This document shows positions 24,103 through 32,498 of a stretch of 64,000 nt of DNA, piece after piece. Source of the DNA: Palsa-744 sp036498265 (GTDB taxonomy: Bacteria; Actinomycetota; Thermoleophilia; Solirubrobacterales; Solirubrobacteraceae). The notes under the pieces are model-generated. The model was given only the letters and a program-made list of their open reading frames with translations. It was not told the DNA's origin and searched no databases. How positions within the stretch are numbered: the stretch's first letter is position 1; the number at the start of each line of letters is the position of its first letter. The position numbers and the translations under genes were made by a program. Where the stretch lies: the NCBI GenBank assembly GCA_036498265.1, contig DASYFT010000036.1, positions 1 to 64,000 of the forward strand. The letters run 5' to 3'.

Positions 24103-25209
24103 TCACGGCTGGGCCGTCAGGGAGGAGAGGCCGGGGACCGTGCCCAGCGAGTGCAGGCGCCCGAGCTCGGCACGCCTGTGCTGGAGGTACCGATCCATGA
24201 AAGCAACCGTGACACGCTCGACGATGCCCAGCTGCGGCTGCTCGGCGGTATAGGGGGGCAGGTGCTCGGCGCCGATCAGGCGCAGCAGGTACTTCGGCCG
24301 CCGGGCGCTGTCGAAGAATTCGGTCGTCAGGGCGAGCGGGTTGACCGTGTCGGCGGTCCCCTGCACGGCGAGCAGCGGTGGGCTACCGGATGGGAAGGTG
24401 AAGCCGGCCAACCCGGGGATCTTCGCTCCCGAGAGGATCAGCGCGGCGCCCACACGGGGGTCGCGCAGCCTGCTGTCGTACGCCACGGCGAGTGCCGTCT
24501 CGCCGCCGTCGGATTGTCCGCTCACGGCGATCCGGCCCGGGTCGATCAGCCCGGATAGCCGACCGGGCGCGGCCGCCTCGGCCAGCAGGCGGGTGATCAC
24601 GAAGCTCACGTCAGCGGGCTGGTTGACGAGATCCGCCTCGTCCGGCCCTCCGGGGGCGTTGGCGTTCTCCAGCGGGAAGACCGGCGCGGCGACGACGTAT
24701 CCGGCGCGTGCCCAGCTCTGGAGCAGGTGGCTGTACACCGACGGGGTGACCGCGAAGCCGTGGCCGAAGACGACGAGCGGGAACGGACCGGAGGCGCGCG
24801 CCGGAGGTGCGTTCGGAACGTCCACGGCGCCCGTCGAGCCGATGGCGGGGTAGCGGACGTAGGTGAGCAGCGTTCGCGGCTCCACGGCGCCGGAGGGCAG
24901 CTTGATGCTGCGGCCGGCGTCGACGAGGCGGATGACCCTTAGGCCGACCGGGAACCCCGACGGCGAGCGCCCACGGGCATGGCGATGGCGGGAGCTGAGC
25001 CGGCGTGGCGGAGTGGCACGGGCAGCCGCATGGGGGTGCCCACGGCCGCCGCTCGGCATGGCAACGACGGCGGCAACGGCCGCCACGGCCAGTGCGGCCG
25101 CCGCGAGCGAGCCGAGGACGAGGAGGCGACGGCCGCGAGTCGCGCCCGGCCCTCGTCCGGGAGCCGCTCCGCGAGCGCGATCAGGCGGGCCTTGGGGGCG
25201 GGATGACAC
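24103..25209 (-). CDS. secreted or anchored alpha/beta hydrolase (dienelactone hydrolase/PAF-acetylhydrolase-like)
   Basis: A 368-residue exported hydrolase. A basic N-terminus, hydrophobic segment (about 30-52) and a His/Arg-rich linker lead to the catalytic domain. Motifs are FPLVVFGHGFAVTPS (oxyanion), the elbow VSGQSDGGETAL (Ser about residue 222), an Asp in VQGTADTVNPL, and a final His in LIGAEHLPPY. The order and spacing resemble chlorophyllase and PAF-acetylhydrolase relatives, which act on lipid or polymer esters. GTG 25209 is the likely start, with TAGGGT at about 44 nt upstream. It is separate from the GMC gene by 82 bp on the same strand. Confidence 0.82.
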   Translation of the reverse strand: MSSRPQGPPDRARGAAPGRGPGATRGRRLLVLGSLAAAALAVAAVAAVVAMPSGGRGHPHAAARATPPRRLSSRHRHARGRSPSGFPVGLRVIRLVDAGRSIKLPSGAVEPRTLLTYVRYPAIGSTGAVDVPNAPPARASGPFPLVVFGHGFAVTPSVYSHLLQSWARAGYVVAAPVFPLENANAPGGPDEADLVNQPADVSFVITRLLAEAAAPGRLSGLIDPGRIAVSGQSDGGETALAVAYDSRLRDPRVGAALILSGAKIPGLAGFTFPSGSPPLLAVQGTADTVNPLALTTEFFDSARRPKYLLRLIGAEHLPPYTAEQPQLGIVERVTVAFMDRYLQHRRAELGRLHSLGTVPGLSSLTAQP

Positions 25210-25336
25210 AGACGTCGGCAGCGGCTGGAGAAGCTCCGGTGCACCCTACCCGATGGGCTCTTCGGGCCGGGATCGTGGGTTCGACCATGCTTGCGAGAGG
25301 CTGCTCAGACCGTCGCGAGGACGAGCACGCGCTGGC

Positions 25337-25342
25337 TAGCAT
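25337..25342 (+). promoter_or_regulatory. -10 element of a leaderless lipoprotein gene
   Basis: TAGCAT lies 6 nt before ATG 25349. Confidence 0.5.
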
Positions 25343-25348
25343 CGGCTC

Positions 25349-26389
25349 ATGCGCTCCGGTGCATCACCGTGCGAACGCAACCAGCGTCTTGGTCTTGGGG
25401 AGACCGCCGCGCCACGGGCGCGCGCGGGAACGCGTACCACGGCAGCCTCGATCTGTGCAGCCGCCGCGCTCTTGCTCGCTGCCGGCTGCTCCTCCTCATC
25501 CTCCTCATCGTCCAAGAGGCGCAGCGACGCTCCCGCGGCCAGCGCCGCTCACACGACCGCCCTCGCCCCGGCCCCGAAACCGGCGGCGCCCGCCCCGGTC
25601 GTGCCGCTGCTCCTCGTCCGCGCTCCGGCCCATCCGGTGGCGAGGTGGTCGACGGTGGCCCGGGTCCGCGGGCAGCCTGCGGCGTGGATGGCCCAGCGCG
25701 GAGGGGTGACGCTGATGCGCTTCGATCAGGCCCTCGTCCACCTCCATCTGCACGCCGGCTCGAGCGACGGTGGCACGCGCGGCTGGGCCTATGGCGACCA
25801 GATCTCGCGACGGGAGATCCACCGCGTGGTCGCGGGCATCAACGGTGGCTTCAAGCTCACCTACGCGAACGTGGGGTTCGTCTCCGGCGGTCACGTCGCC
25901 GCCGCGCTGCACGCCGGGCTGGCGTCGATCGTCACCTACACCGATGGCACGTCCGCCGTGGGCTCTTGGCGGGAAGGCGTGCCCAGCTCCTCGAGGAGGG
26001 TCTTCTCCGTGCTGCAGAACCAGCACCTGCTCGTGGACCGCGGCGTCGCGGCACCGACCGTGGCGGGCTGCAACATCAGCTGCTGGGGTGAAACGATCGG
26101 CTCGCGAGAGTCCGTGGCACGCGCCGGGCTCGGCATCAGGGCGAACGGGCAGCTGGTCTGGGCCGCCGGCGAGGAACTGACTCCGGCGGAGCTTGCCGGC
26201 GCGCTCATCCACGCCGGCGCCGTGCGCGCGATCGAGCTGGACATCAACCCGGCCTGGGTCGCGGGCTACCTGTACGTGCACCGGCCCAGCGGCCCGGTGC
26301 CGGTTCCCGTGGTGCCCGGCCAGGTCGGGATCGGGGGGGCGCTCCTGGAACCGTACAGCCGCGACTTCCTGACCTTCGTGGCCAACTGA
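25349..26389 (+). CDS. lipoprotein with a phosphodiester glycosidase (NAGPA/DUF2233)-like domain
   Basis: A 346-residue lipoprotein: a 32-residue basic leader, hydrophobic stretch and lipobox LLLAAGC followed by a poly-Ser run. The mature region has VVAGINGGFKLTYANVGFVSGG, the ISCWGETIGSRESVARAGLG segment, and AIELDINPAWVAG, a pattern of the phosphodiester glycosidase family, whose members cleave GlcNAc-1-phosphodiester linkages or related cell-wall bonds. The N-GG and D-N residues of the family core are kept. The TAGCAT -10 at 6 nt suggests a leaderless mRNA. The assignment to family is by pattern recognition; substrate unknown, acting at the outer face of the membrane. Confidence 0.7.
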   Translation: MRSGASPCERNQRLGLGETAAPRARAGTRTTAASICAAAALLLAAGCSSSSSSSSKRRSDAPAASAAHTTALAPAPKPAAPAPVVPLLLVRAPAHPVARWSTVARVRGQPAAWMAQRGGVTLMRFDQALVHLHLHAGSSDGGTRGWAYGDQISRREIHRVVAGINGGFKLTYANVGFVSGGHVAAALHAGLASIVTYTDGTSAVGSWREGVPSSSRRVFSVLQNQHLLVDRGVAAPTVAGCNISCWGETIGSRESVARAGLGIRANGQLVWAAGEELTPAELAGALIHAGAVRAIELDINPAWVAGYLYVHRPSGPVPVPVVPGQVGIGGALLEPYSRDFLTFVAN

Positions 26390-26440
26390 GTGCTCAGCCG
26401 CTCGCGTCGGGGGCGCGCAAGCGGCGAGGACGCGGGAGGG

Positions 26441-27190
26441 CTAGCGGCCGCGCTTGGACTGCTGCTCGAGCACCTTGCCGAAGGCGTCCTCGAGGTGGCC
26501 GGTCATGCTCTGCTTGAAGAGGGCGAGCAGCGCCTCGGAGGCCAGCGGGCGCAGCGAGTTGACCGCCTCTATCAGCTCCTCCCAGCGGTCGTCGGGCTGG
26601 CCGGCCTGCTCGAAGGGCTCCCACAGCTCCTTGAGGAACAGCTTCGTGAACGCGCGCGAGACCGAGTCGCAGTCGCGCCTGACACGCTCGACGAGCGTGA
26701 GCGCGGCGGACAGCGGTATGCCGAGCTCCAGCACCTGCTCGGCCGCGCGCAAGAGCGCCGGGCTCGGCACTTCGAAGCGCCCGTCGCCGAGCGGGACCAG
26801 CAGCCGCAGCTTGCGGATGCGCTCGGCGTCCTTCGGATCGACCTCTCCGAACCTCTCCTCCAGTTCCTTCGCCGTGACGAGCTCCGCCGACTCGGGCTCG
26901 TACGGGGTCGTGACGGCCTGGCGAAGCCCGAGCAGCCGCTCGGCGACGCCGTTGGACCCCCCCAGCAGGCGCTCGATCGAGGCGAGGTTGAAGCCGTCGG
27001 CCTGCAGGTCCAGGATCAGGCGCAGTCGGGCGAGGTGCTCGGGACCGTAGTAGCCGACGCGCGCCCGTACCTCGGGCGGCGGCAGCAGACCACGGGTGTG
27101 ATGGTTGCGGATGTTGCGAACGGTCATCCCGCTCTCCGCCGCGAGCTGCTCGATCGTCAGGTCGTATCCCGTGGTGGGCGCTGCCGCCAT
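26441..27190 (-). CDS. MerR-family transcriptional regulator
   Basis: A 249-residue regulator. The N-terminal winged helix-turn-helix reads LTIEQLAAESGMTVRNIRNHH, with the wing RGLLPPPEVRARVGYY and the conserved LARLRLILDLQADGFNLASI. The C-terminal half (about 90-245) is long and helical, lacks Cys typical of metal sensors, and may bind an organic ligand such as an acyl-CoA. ATG 27190 is chosen because TACCCT lies 9 nt upstream; an extended frame to 27241 would run through the operator. It is divergent from the ferredoxin reductase-desaturase operon, and the dyad between them overlaps its own -35 region, so it probably regulates both. Confidence 0.9.
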   Translation of the reverse strand: MAAAPTTGYDLTIEQLAAESGMTVRNIRNHHTRGLLPPPEVRARVGYYGPEHLARLRLILDLQADGFNLASIERLLGGSNGVAERLLGLRQAVTTPYEPESAELVTAKELEERFGEVDPKDAERIRKLRLLVPLGDGRFEVPSPALLRAAEQVLELGIPLSAALTLVERVRRDCDSVSRAFTKLFLKELWEPFEQAGQPDDRWEELIEAVNSLRPLASEALLALFKQSMTGHLEDAFGKVLEQQSKRGR

Positions 27191-27199
27191 CAGGATCCG

Positions 27200-27205
27200 A
27201 GGGTA
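27200..27205 (-). promoter_or_regulatory. -10 element of the leaderless MerR gene
   Basis: TACCCT on the minus strand, 9 nt before ATG 27190. TTGAGG at 27221-27226 (minus strand, 15 bp away) can serve as -35 and lies inside the regulatory dyad. Confidence 0.5.
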
Positions 27206-27212
27206 CCATGTT

Positions 27213-27245
27213 TGATGCAACCTCAAATGAGGTAACATCACCTCA
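27213..27245. promoter_or_regulatory. 28-bp regulatory dyad plus an extra half-site
   Basis: The dyad (27213-27240) is built of nested inverted repeats: outer TGATG...CATCA and inner ACCTCA-AA-TGAGGT, mismatched only in the 2-nt joints. A third ACCTCA half-site follows at 27240-27245. It covers the -35 of the MerR gene and a TTGATG/TAACAT promoter for the desaturase operon (27212-27238; 15-bp spacer), so a bound regulator could control both directions. Confidence 0.75.
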
Positions 27246-27249
27246 CGTC

Positions 27250-27372
27250 ATGATCGCGAGCGTCGCCTGCCAGCCGGAGAGCGCCCGTCGTGCGGCCCCC
27301 TGCGCCTGCCGCCGGGCCCGCCCTTGTCGCGAGGAGCCTCTCCGCGCCCGCGTCGAGGTCAGCCGTGGCTGA
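27250..27372 (+). CDS. possible Cys-rich leader ORF (40 aa) before the reductase
   Basis: The first ATG after the TAACAT -10 (11 nt away) opens a 40-codon frame starting MIASVACQPESARRAAPCAC, with four Cys and many Arg. Its TGA overlaps the GTG of the reductase as GTGGCTGA, the hallmark of translational coupling. High third-position GC fits coding but is weak evidence at this size. It may be a regulatory leader peptide or a chance frame. Confidence 0.35.
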   Translation: MIASVACQPESARRAAPCACRRARPCREEPLRARVEVSRG

Positions 27373-28465
27373 ACGCGGAGCCGTGCCTCAGGTCCCGGCG
27401 GCTCGCAGGCGCGCTCTGGCGCTCGTGCGCTCGTTCACCTCGCCCCTGCTCCCGGACGACTACCTCGAGCTGATCAACCCGCTCTGGTCGACGCGGGAGC
27501 TGCGCGGGCGGATAGAGCGCATCGAGCGCGAGACGCCGGACGCCGTGACGATCGTGATCAAGCCCGGCTGGGAATGGCCAGGCCACCGCCCCGGCCAGTA
27601 CCTGCGGCTGGGTGTCGAGGTCGACGGTGTTCACCACTGGCGGGCCTATTCGCTGACCTCCGACCCGGGACGCCCGGACGGCTGCATCGCGATCACCCCG
27701 AAGCTCGTCGAGTCGGGGAAGGTCTCGCCCTTCCTGTTCGGGCGCGTGCGACCCGGCACGGTCGTGCGGCTGGGCGGCGTGGAAGGCACGTTCGTGCTGC
27801 CCGACCCCCCGCCCGAGCGGCTGCTGTTCATCAGCGCCGGCAGCGGCATCACGCCGATCATGAGCATGCTGCGCCACCTCTCGGACAGGCGGGCGGTGCG
27901 CGACGTCGTCCACGTGCACTGCGCGCGAACCGCGCAGGGCGTCATCTTCGCCGATGAGCTGAGCCGTCTGGAGGCCCTCCACCCCTCCTATCGGCTGCAC
28001 CGTCGGATCACGAGCCGCCAGCGGCGCGTGAGCCCGGACCAGCTCGACCGGCTCTGTCCCGACTGGCGTGAGCGCGAGACCTTCCTCTGCGGCCCGACCG
28101 GGCTGCTCGAGGCGATGAAGGAGCACTGGGCGCGCCACGCCGAGCCGGGCCGGCTGCACATGGAGCACTTCCAGCCCGACGCCCAAGTCGGCGAGGGAGA
28201 GCGCGGCGAGGGCGGGGAGATCAGCTTCTGCTCGAGCGGCGTCCGCGCGAGCAGCGACGGCGAGCAGCCGATCCTGCTCGCCGGCGAGCAGGCGGGGGCG
28301 GAGCTGCCCTTCGGGTGTCGCATGGGGATCTGCCACAGCTGCGTCGGTCGGCTGCGCTCGGGGCGCGTCCGCGACCTGCGCACCGGGCGGGTTCACGGGC
28401 AGGCGGGCGAGATGCTGCGCACCTGCATAAACGCGCCCGAGGGCGCCGTCGAGATCGACCTCTGA
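27365..28465 (+). CDS. ferredoxin-NADP reductase with C-terminal 2Fe-2S domain (desaturase partner)
   Basis: A 366-residue electron-transfer protein. The FAD domain has HRPGQYLRLG and WRAYSLTSDPG, the NAD(P)H domain has LLFISAGSGITPIMSMLRHL and ETFLCGPTGLLEAM, and a plant-type ferredoxin domain ends the protein with CRMGICHSCVGRL and a later LRTCINAPEG, giving the four cluster Cys. It should pass electrons from NADPH to the diiron desaturase encoded 22 bp downstream, like Rv3230c with DesA3. The GTG at 27365 has GAGG 6 nt upstream and overlaps the leader ORF stop. GTG 27290, with GGAGAG upstream, is an alternative adding 25 low-complexity residues. Confidence 0.92.
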   Translation: MAERGAVPQVPAARRRALALVRSFTSPLLPDDYLELINPLWSTRELRGRIERIERETPDAVTIVIKPGWEWPGHRPGQYLRLGVEVDGVHHWRAYSLTSDPGRPDGCIAITPKLVESGKVSPFLFGRVRPGTVVRLGGVEGTFVLPDPPPERLLFISAGSGITPIMSMLRHLSDRRAVRDVVHVHCARTAQGVIFADELSRLEALHPSYRLHRRITSRQRRVSPDQLDRLCPDWRERETFLCGPTGLLEAMKEHWARHAEPGRLHMEHFQPDAQVGEGERGEGGEISFCSSGVRASSDGEQPILLAGEQAGAELPFGCRMGICHSCVGRLRSGRVRDLRTGRVHGQAGEMLRTCINAPEGAVEIDL

Positions 28466-28487
28466 CCTTCAACCGAACGGAGTCCCG

Positions 28488-29639
28488 ATGTCCGCAACGC
28501 TTGCCGACCATGCCGCAACAGCTGAGAGCACCCTGGATGAGCTCGAGAGCCCCCTCGCGCGGCTGAGCCCCGAGCAGATCGAGCAGCTGGGGCGCGAGCT
28601 CGACGCCGTGCACGACGAGGTCTTCGCCGACCTCGGCGAGCGCGACTCCCGCTACATCCGAAGCACGATCAAGCTCCACCGGCATCTCGTGCTGGCCGCG
28701 CGCGCACTGCTGCTCGGCTCACGCCGCAAGCCGCTCTGGCTCGCCGGGACCGCGGCGCTCTCGCTGGCCAAGATCCTCGAGAACATGGAGATCGGGCACA
28801 ACGTGATGCACGGTCAGTGGGACTGGATGAACGACCCTGACATCAACTCGCAGACGTGGGACTGGGACACCGCATCTCCGGCCGACGCGTGGCGTCACTC
28901 TCACAACTACGAGCATCACACCTTCACCAACATTCGCGGCAAGGACAGGGATCTCGGCTACGAGATCATGCGCATCGACCCTCACCAGCGCTGGCACCCC
29001 GTTTACCTCTTTCAGCCGCTCTACAACCTGCTGCTCATGGGGTTCTTCGAGTGGGGCGTGGCGGTCCACGATCTCAACGGCGACGCGATCCGCTCGGGTG
29101 AGAAGTCCAAGGAGCAGGTGCTCGCCGAGCTGAAGGCGATAGGGGTCAAGGCGCGACGCCAGATAGTCAAGGACTACATCGCCTTCCCGCTGCTCTCACG
29201 GCGGAGCTTCAAGTCGACCCTCGCGGCCAACTTCACCGCCAACATCGTGCGCAACGTGTGGGCCCACTCGATCATCTTCTGCGGCCACTTCCCTGATCAG
29301 ACATACACGTTCAGCCAGGAGGAGGTCGCCGACGAGACCCGCGGCGGATGGTACGTACGCCAGCTCCTCGGCGCGGCGAACATCGACGGCAGCCCGCTCT
29401 TTCACCTCCTCGCGGGGAACCTCAGCTTCCAGATCGAGCACCACCTGTTCCCCGACATGCCCTCGAGCCGCTATGCGGAGATCGCGCCGCGCGTGCGAGA
29501 CATCTGCAGGCGCTACGGCCTGCCGTACAACACCGGCCCGTTGCACAAGCAGCTCGGCACCGTGCACCGGACCATCCTGCGACTGGCGTTCCCCGGTGGC
29601 AAGCCGCGCCCGAAGCCGGGGCCATACAGCCCGCGCTAG
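28488..29639 (+). CDS. membrane fatty acid desaturase (DesA3-like)
   Basis: A 383-residue integral membrane diiron enzyme that inserts a double bond into acyl chains. All three His boxes are present: GHNVMHGQWDW, HSHNYEHHTFTN and, near the C-terminus, FQIEHHLFPD. Hydrophobic stretches lie around 75-100 and 175-200. The N-terminal 45 residues are acidic and helical. It is co-transcribed with the ferredoxin reductase and under the MerR dyad, forming a complete desaturation module probably adjusting membrane fluidity or unsaturated fatty-acid supply for storage lipid. Confidence 0.95.
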   Translation: MSATLADHAATAESTLDELESPLARLSPEQIEQLGRELDAVHDEVFADLGERDSRYIRSTIKLHRHLVLAARALLLGSRRKPLWLAGTAALSLAKILENMEIGHNVMHGQWDWMNDPDINSQTWDWDTASPADAWRHSHNYEHHTFTNIRGKDRDLGYEIMRIDPHQRWHPVYLFQPLYNLLLMGFFEWGVAVHDLNGDAIRSGEKSKEQVLAELKAIGVKARRQIVKDYIAFPLLSRRSFKSTLAANFTANIVRNVWAHSIIFCGHFPDQTYTFSQEEVADETRGGWYVRQLLGAANIDGSPLFHLLAGNLSFQIEHHLFPDMPSSRYAEIAPRVRDICRRYGLPYNTGPLHKQLGTVHRTILRLAFPGGKPRPKPGPYSPR

Positions 29640-29716
29640 CTCGGCTGCGGATCCCAATGGGTGACACGGCCCGCCCGCCGGAGCGCGATCCGATTCACCT
29701 GACACATGTGTGGATG

Positions 29717-29741
29717 GTTTGAAGGTACGGCGGCGGGGTAT
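29717..29741 (+). promoter_or_regulatory. consensus SigB/SigF-type stress promoter
   Basis: GTTT (29717-29720), 15-bp spacer, GGGTAT (29736-29741), an exact match to the actinobacterial general-stress sigma factor consensus. It lies 27 nt before the start of the 45-residue hydrophobic protein, with AAGGAGG between. Confidence 0.75.
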
Positions 29742-29768
29742 TCCTAGCAGCGGAAAGGAGGCTCGCAA

Positions 29769-29906
29769 ATGCTCGTAGCTCTTGCAGTGATCTTGCTGAT
29801 TCTCGCGCTTGCAGGCGGGATCGCGATCAACCCGCTGCTGTTCCTGATCGCACTGCTGGCCCTGGTCGTGTTCCTGGGCGGCGGCCGCCGCGGCACCGTG
29901 CTCTGA
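29769..29906 (+). CDS. small hydrophobic stress protein (45 aa, lmo0937/DUF5670-like)
   Basis: A 45-residue protein, MLVALAVILLILALAGGIAI onward, of two short hydrophobic helices with a Gly-Gly turn and a basic C-terminus GGGRRGTVL. The ATG has a strong AAGGAGG Shine-Dalgarno 6-7 nt upstream. It resembles the lmo0937/DUF5670 small membrane proteins, which in Firmicutes and actinobacteria are often general-stress genes. The perfect SigB-type promoter just upstream agrees. Exact function is unknown; likely an inner-membrane peptide made under osmotic, desiccation or stationary-phase stress. Confidence 0.8.
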   Translation: MLVALAVILLILALAGGIAINPLLFLIALLALVVFLGGGRRGTVL

Positions 29907-29987
29907 CCGGAGGATGACAGCGGAATGCTCGCCGAGGCGATCGATGCGTTCGTCGCGTCCATCGCCCGGCGGGACTCCGTTGTGACG

Positions 29988-30302
29988 TCAGCCGCCGAGG
30001 GGTGACGGGGGTATGCGGGTCTGCCCGTGTACGTCCGGGATCAACATCGCCACCTCGTCCTCGTAGCACCACGACCACGTCTCCCCCGGCTCTAGAGACC
30101 TGATGATCGGGTGAGCGCTCGACCCGGCGTGTGCGGTGGCGTGCCGGTTCGGAGAGTCGTCGCAGCAGCCCACGTGGCCGCACTCGAGGCAGATCCTCAG
30201 ATGCAGCCACGGGTCGCCGCTGAGCAGGCACTCCTCGCAACCATCCACGGCCTCCGGCAGCTCGGTGATGAGGACGTGGTTGAGATGGGTGCAACTCGGC
30301 AT
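29988..30302 (-). CDS. UBP-type zinc-finger protein
   Basis: A 104-residue cytosolic protein consisting of one ubiquitin-hydrolase-type zinc finger. The metal ligands are visible in CTHLNHV, GCEECLLSG, ICLECGHVGCCDDSPNRHATAH and HPI. Bacteria lack ubiquitin, and these stand-alone fingers in actinobacteria have no assigned role. I start at ATG 30302; a GTG at 30317 would add five residues. It lies between the small stress protein and the phosphoribosyltransferase fusion, on the latter's strand but beyond its 3' end. Confidence 0.85.
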   Translation of the reverse strand: MPSCTHLNHVLITELPEAVDGCEECLLSGDPWLHLRICLECGHVGCCDDSPNRHATAHAGSSAHPIIRSLEPGETWSWCYEDEVAMLIPDVHGQTRIPPSPLGG

Positions 30303-30357
30303 CGGCTGACCTAACACTTACCACACTCATCCACCCCGGCCAGCGAAGCGGCCAAGG

Positions 30358-32337
30358 CTAGACGCCCGTCGGGAACGTCTCGGGCAGCTCGCCCGCATCC
30401 CACTGGCTGGTCCGCTCCAGCGGCTCGAGCGCCGTCGTCTGATCGAGGTGGACGACGGCATCGAACTGGCCAGCCAGGCGTGTGTGGAAGTAGTGCGAGA
30501 CGCGCTCGGTCTGGGGCTGGTAGATCACGCCGATGGCACGCTCGAGACGGCGCCCCGGGACGCCAGCGGGATCGAGCAGGAAGGCACCGGTCCCCTGTTC
30601 GTGGAAGAGCTCCTCCCAGCTGCCCGGGAGGGCGGGGCGAACGCGCTTGCGCTCTGCCGGTCCTCCCCACTGCGAGGCGGCCGTGACGGTGCCGGCGTAC
30701 GTCGTGAAGCCCACGAGCAGCGCCTGGCGTCCATGCCGCTCCCGGACCAGCTGGCCGACGTTCAGCTGGCCGGCCTGTCCCAGCTCGGTGGCGCGGTTGT
30801 CGCCGAGGTGCGAGTTGTGCTCCCACACCGCCACCTTGCCGGCGCCGCCGGTCCGCTCCAGGTGGCCGGAGAGCCGCTCGAGCGTCTCGGCCATGTGCAC
30901 GTCCCGGAGGTTCCAGCTCTCGACGCCACCCCGGAACATCGCCCGGTAGTAGCGCTCCGCGTCCACCACCAGCCGCGCGTTCTGCTCGGCGTGAAAGCGC
31001 TCGTCGTCCTCGAGCGGCGCTCCCCCGCCAGGGGACGGCGCCGACATGGCGAGCAGCTCGACCAGCTGATCGACCGCGGCCTGCTCGCACGGCTCGGCCC
31101 CGCCGACGCCCGTCTCGTAGGCGTAGACCTGCGGATCGCGCCCGAACTGGTCGAAGCAGGCATACCGCTCGCGGGCGCGGGCGGCGGCGGCCGGGTCGAC
31201 GCGGTCCAGGAACGAGACGACCGCCTCCATCGATGCATGGAGGCTGTAGAGGTCCAGACCGTAGAAGCCGACCTTCGGCGCGCCCTCGGGCCGGCCGTCG
31301 TTGTGGCGCCGGAGCCACTCGACGAACTCGAGCACCACGGTGTTGCGCCACATCCACACCGGGAAACGACGAAAGCCGCGCAGCGCCTCCTCGGCCGTCC
31401 GGTCATCGCCGATGCCGCGCACGTAGCGATTGACGCGGTGGGCATCGGGCCAGTCCGCCTCGACGGCGACGGCACTCGCCCCGGCCTCGGCGATCAGGCG
31501 CTTGGTGATCTCCGCGCGTTCACGGTAGAACTCGAGGGTCCCGTGCGAGGCCTCGCCGAGCAGCACGTGACGCGCGTCCTGCGCCCGGGCCAGAAGCGAA
31601 TCGAAGTCTCCCCGCGAGCCGGTGAGCGGGCGCAGGCCGCCGTCGCCGGCGAGACCGCCGGAGGGCGGTGGACGCCGAGCCCGGGCCAGCAGCTCGCGGA
31701 CCTCCTCGTCGCTCGTCTGGCCGAAGTCGTCGTACCACAGACCGACGGCCCGCATGGGCTGCGGCGTTGTCACGCACACGACTTCGTCGGCGACCTCCTC
31801 CAGGGCATGGCAGACCTCGGGCGCCGCGACCGGGACGGCAACGATCACCCGCGCAGGATCGTCCTGACGGACCGCCTCGACGGCCGCCAGCATCGTGGAC
31901 CCCGTCGCCAGCCCGTCGTCGACGAGGATCACCGTCCGTCCGGCAAGGTCGGGCGGCGGGCGCTCTCCCCGGTAGACCTGCTCACGGCGCTCCAGCTCGC
32001 GGCGCTCTTTGGCATCGATCGCCTCCACCCAGTCAGCCGGCATGTGCAGGCGTTCGATCAGCTCCTTGTTCAGGACCCGGACGCCTCCTGTGGCGATCGC
32101 ACCGAAGGCAAGCTCCTCGTGGCCGGGCAGGCCCAGCTTGCGGACCACGTACACGTCGAGCGGCACGTCCAGCTCACGCGCGACCTCGTATGCCACCGGA
32201 ACGCCGCCGCGTGGCAACCCCAGGACCACCACGTCCTCCCGGCCGCTGTACATCCGCAACCGCTCGGCCAAGCGACGCCCCGCATCCGAACGGTCGCGGA
32301 AGCGTGTCACCTGCTCTGTGCCCTGGCTGTGGGCCAC
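30358..32337 (-). CDS. phosphoribosyltransferase fused to an erythromycin-esterase-like domain
   Basis: A 659-residue two-domain protein. Residues 1-225 form a type I phosphoribosyltransferase with VLGLPRGGVPVAYEVA and the PRPP loop VILVDDGLATGSTM. Residues about 245-655 form an erythromycin-esterase-like domain with LGEASHGTLEFY (His/Glu of the active site), VAVEADWPDAHRVN, VGFYGLDLYSLHASM and VWEHNSHLGDNR. The same fusion occurs in mycobacterial Rv2030c, a dormancy-regulon protein of unknown reaction. The Glu-His residues of the esterase fold are kept. GTG 32337 has GGAGG 10 nt upstream. It is divergent from the diguanylate cyclase/phosphodiesterase gene. A direct role in macrolide resistance is not implied. 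Confidence 0.9.
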   Translation of the reverse strand: MAHSQGTEQVTRFRDRSDAGRRLAERLRMYSGREDVVVLGLPRGGVPVAYEVARELDVPLDVYVVRKLGLPGHEELAFGAIATGGVRVLNKELIERLHMPADWVEAIDAKERRELERREQVYRGERPPPDLAGRTVILVDDGLATGSTMLAAVEAVRQDDPARVIVAVPVAAPEVCHALEEVADEVVCVTTPQPMRAVGLWYDDFGQTSDEEVRELLARARRPPPSGGLAGDGGLRPLTGSRGDFDSLLARAQDARHVLLGEASHGTLEFYRERAEITKRLIAEAGASAVAVEADWPDAHRVNRYVRGIGDDRTAEEALRGFRRFPVWMWRNTVVLEFVEWLRRHNDGRPEGAPKVGFYGLDLYSLHASMEAVVSFLDRVDPAAAARARERYACFDQFGRDPQVYAYETGVGGAEPCEQAAVDQLVELLAMSAPSPGGGAPLEDDERFHAEQNARLVVDAERYYRAMFRGGVESWNLRDVHMAETLERLSGHLERTGGAGKVAVWEHNSHLGDNRATELGQAGQLNVGQLVRERHGRQALLVGFTTYAGTVTAASQWGGPAERKRVRPALPGSWEELFHEQGTGAFLLDPAGVPGRRLERAIGVIYQPQTERVSHYFHTRLAGQFDAVVHLDQTTALEPLERTSQWDAGELPETFPTGV

Positions 32338-32498
32338 GTTCGTGCAACCTCCAGACGGGCCGGCCTCGACGCTGCGCTCTCGGGGAAGGACATTGGCTCG
32401 GCCGCCCGGCCCGCGTCAGACGAATTCTACCCGCGCGCCCCGTGGCCTAACGATTCGGTGGACCGTGCCGTCGCTCAAGCAAATACGCCGTTCGGCCG

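Noticed and set aside
30358..32337. Antibiotic (macrolide) resistance gene
   Set aside because: The esterase-like domain is the broad Ere-like superfamily, fused as in Rv2030c; no mobile element or resistance context is present.
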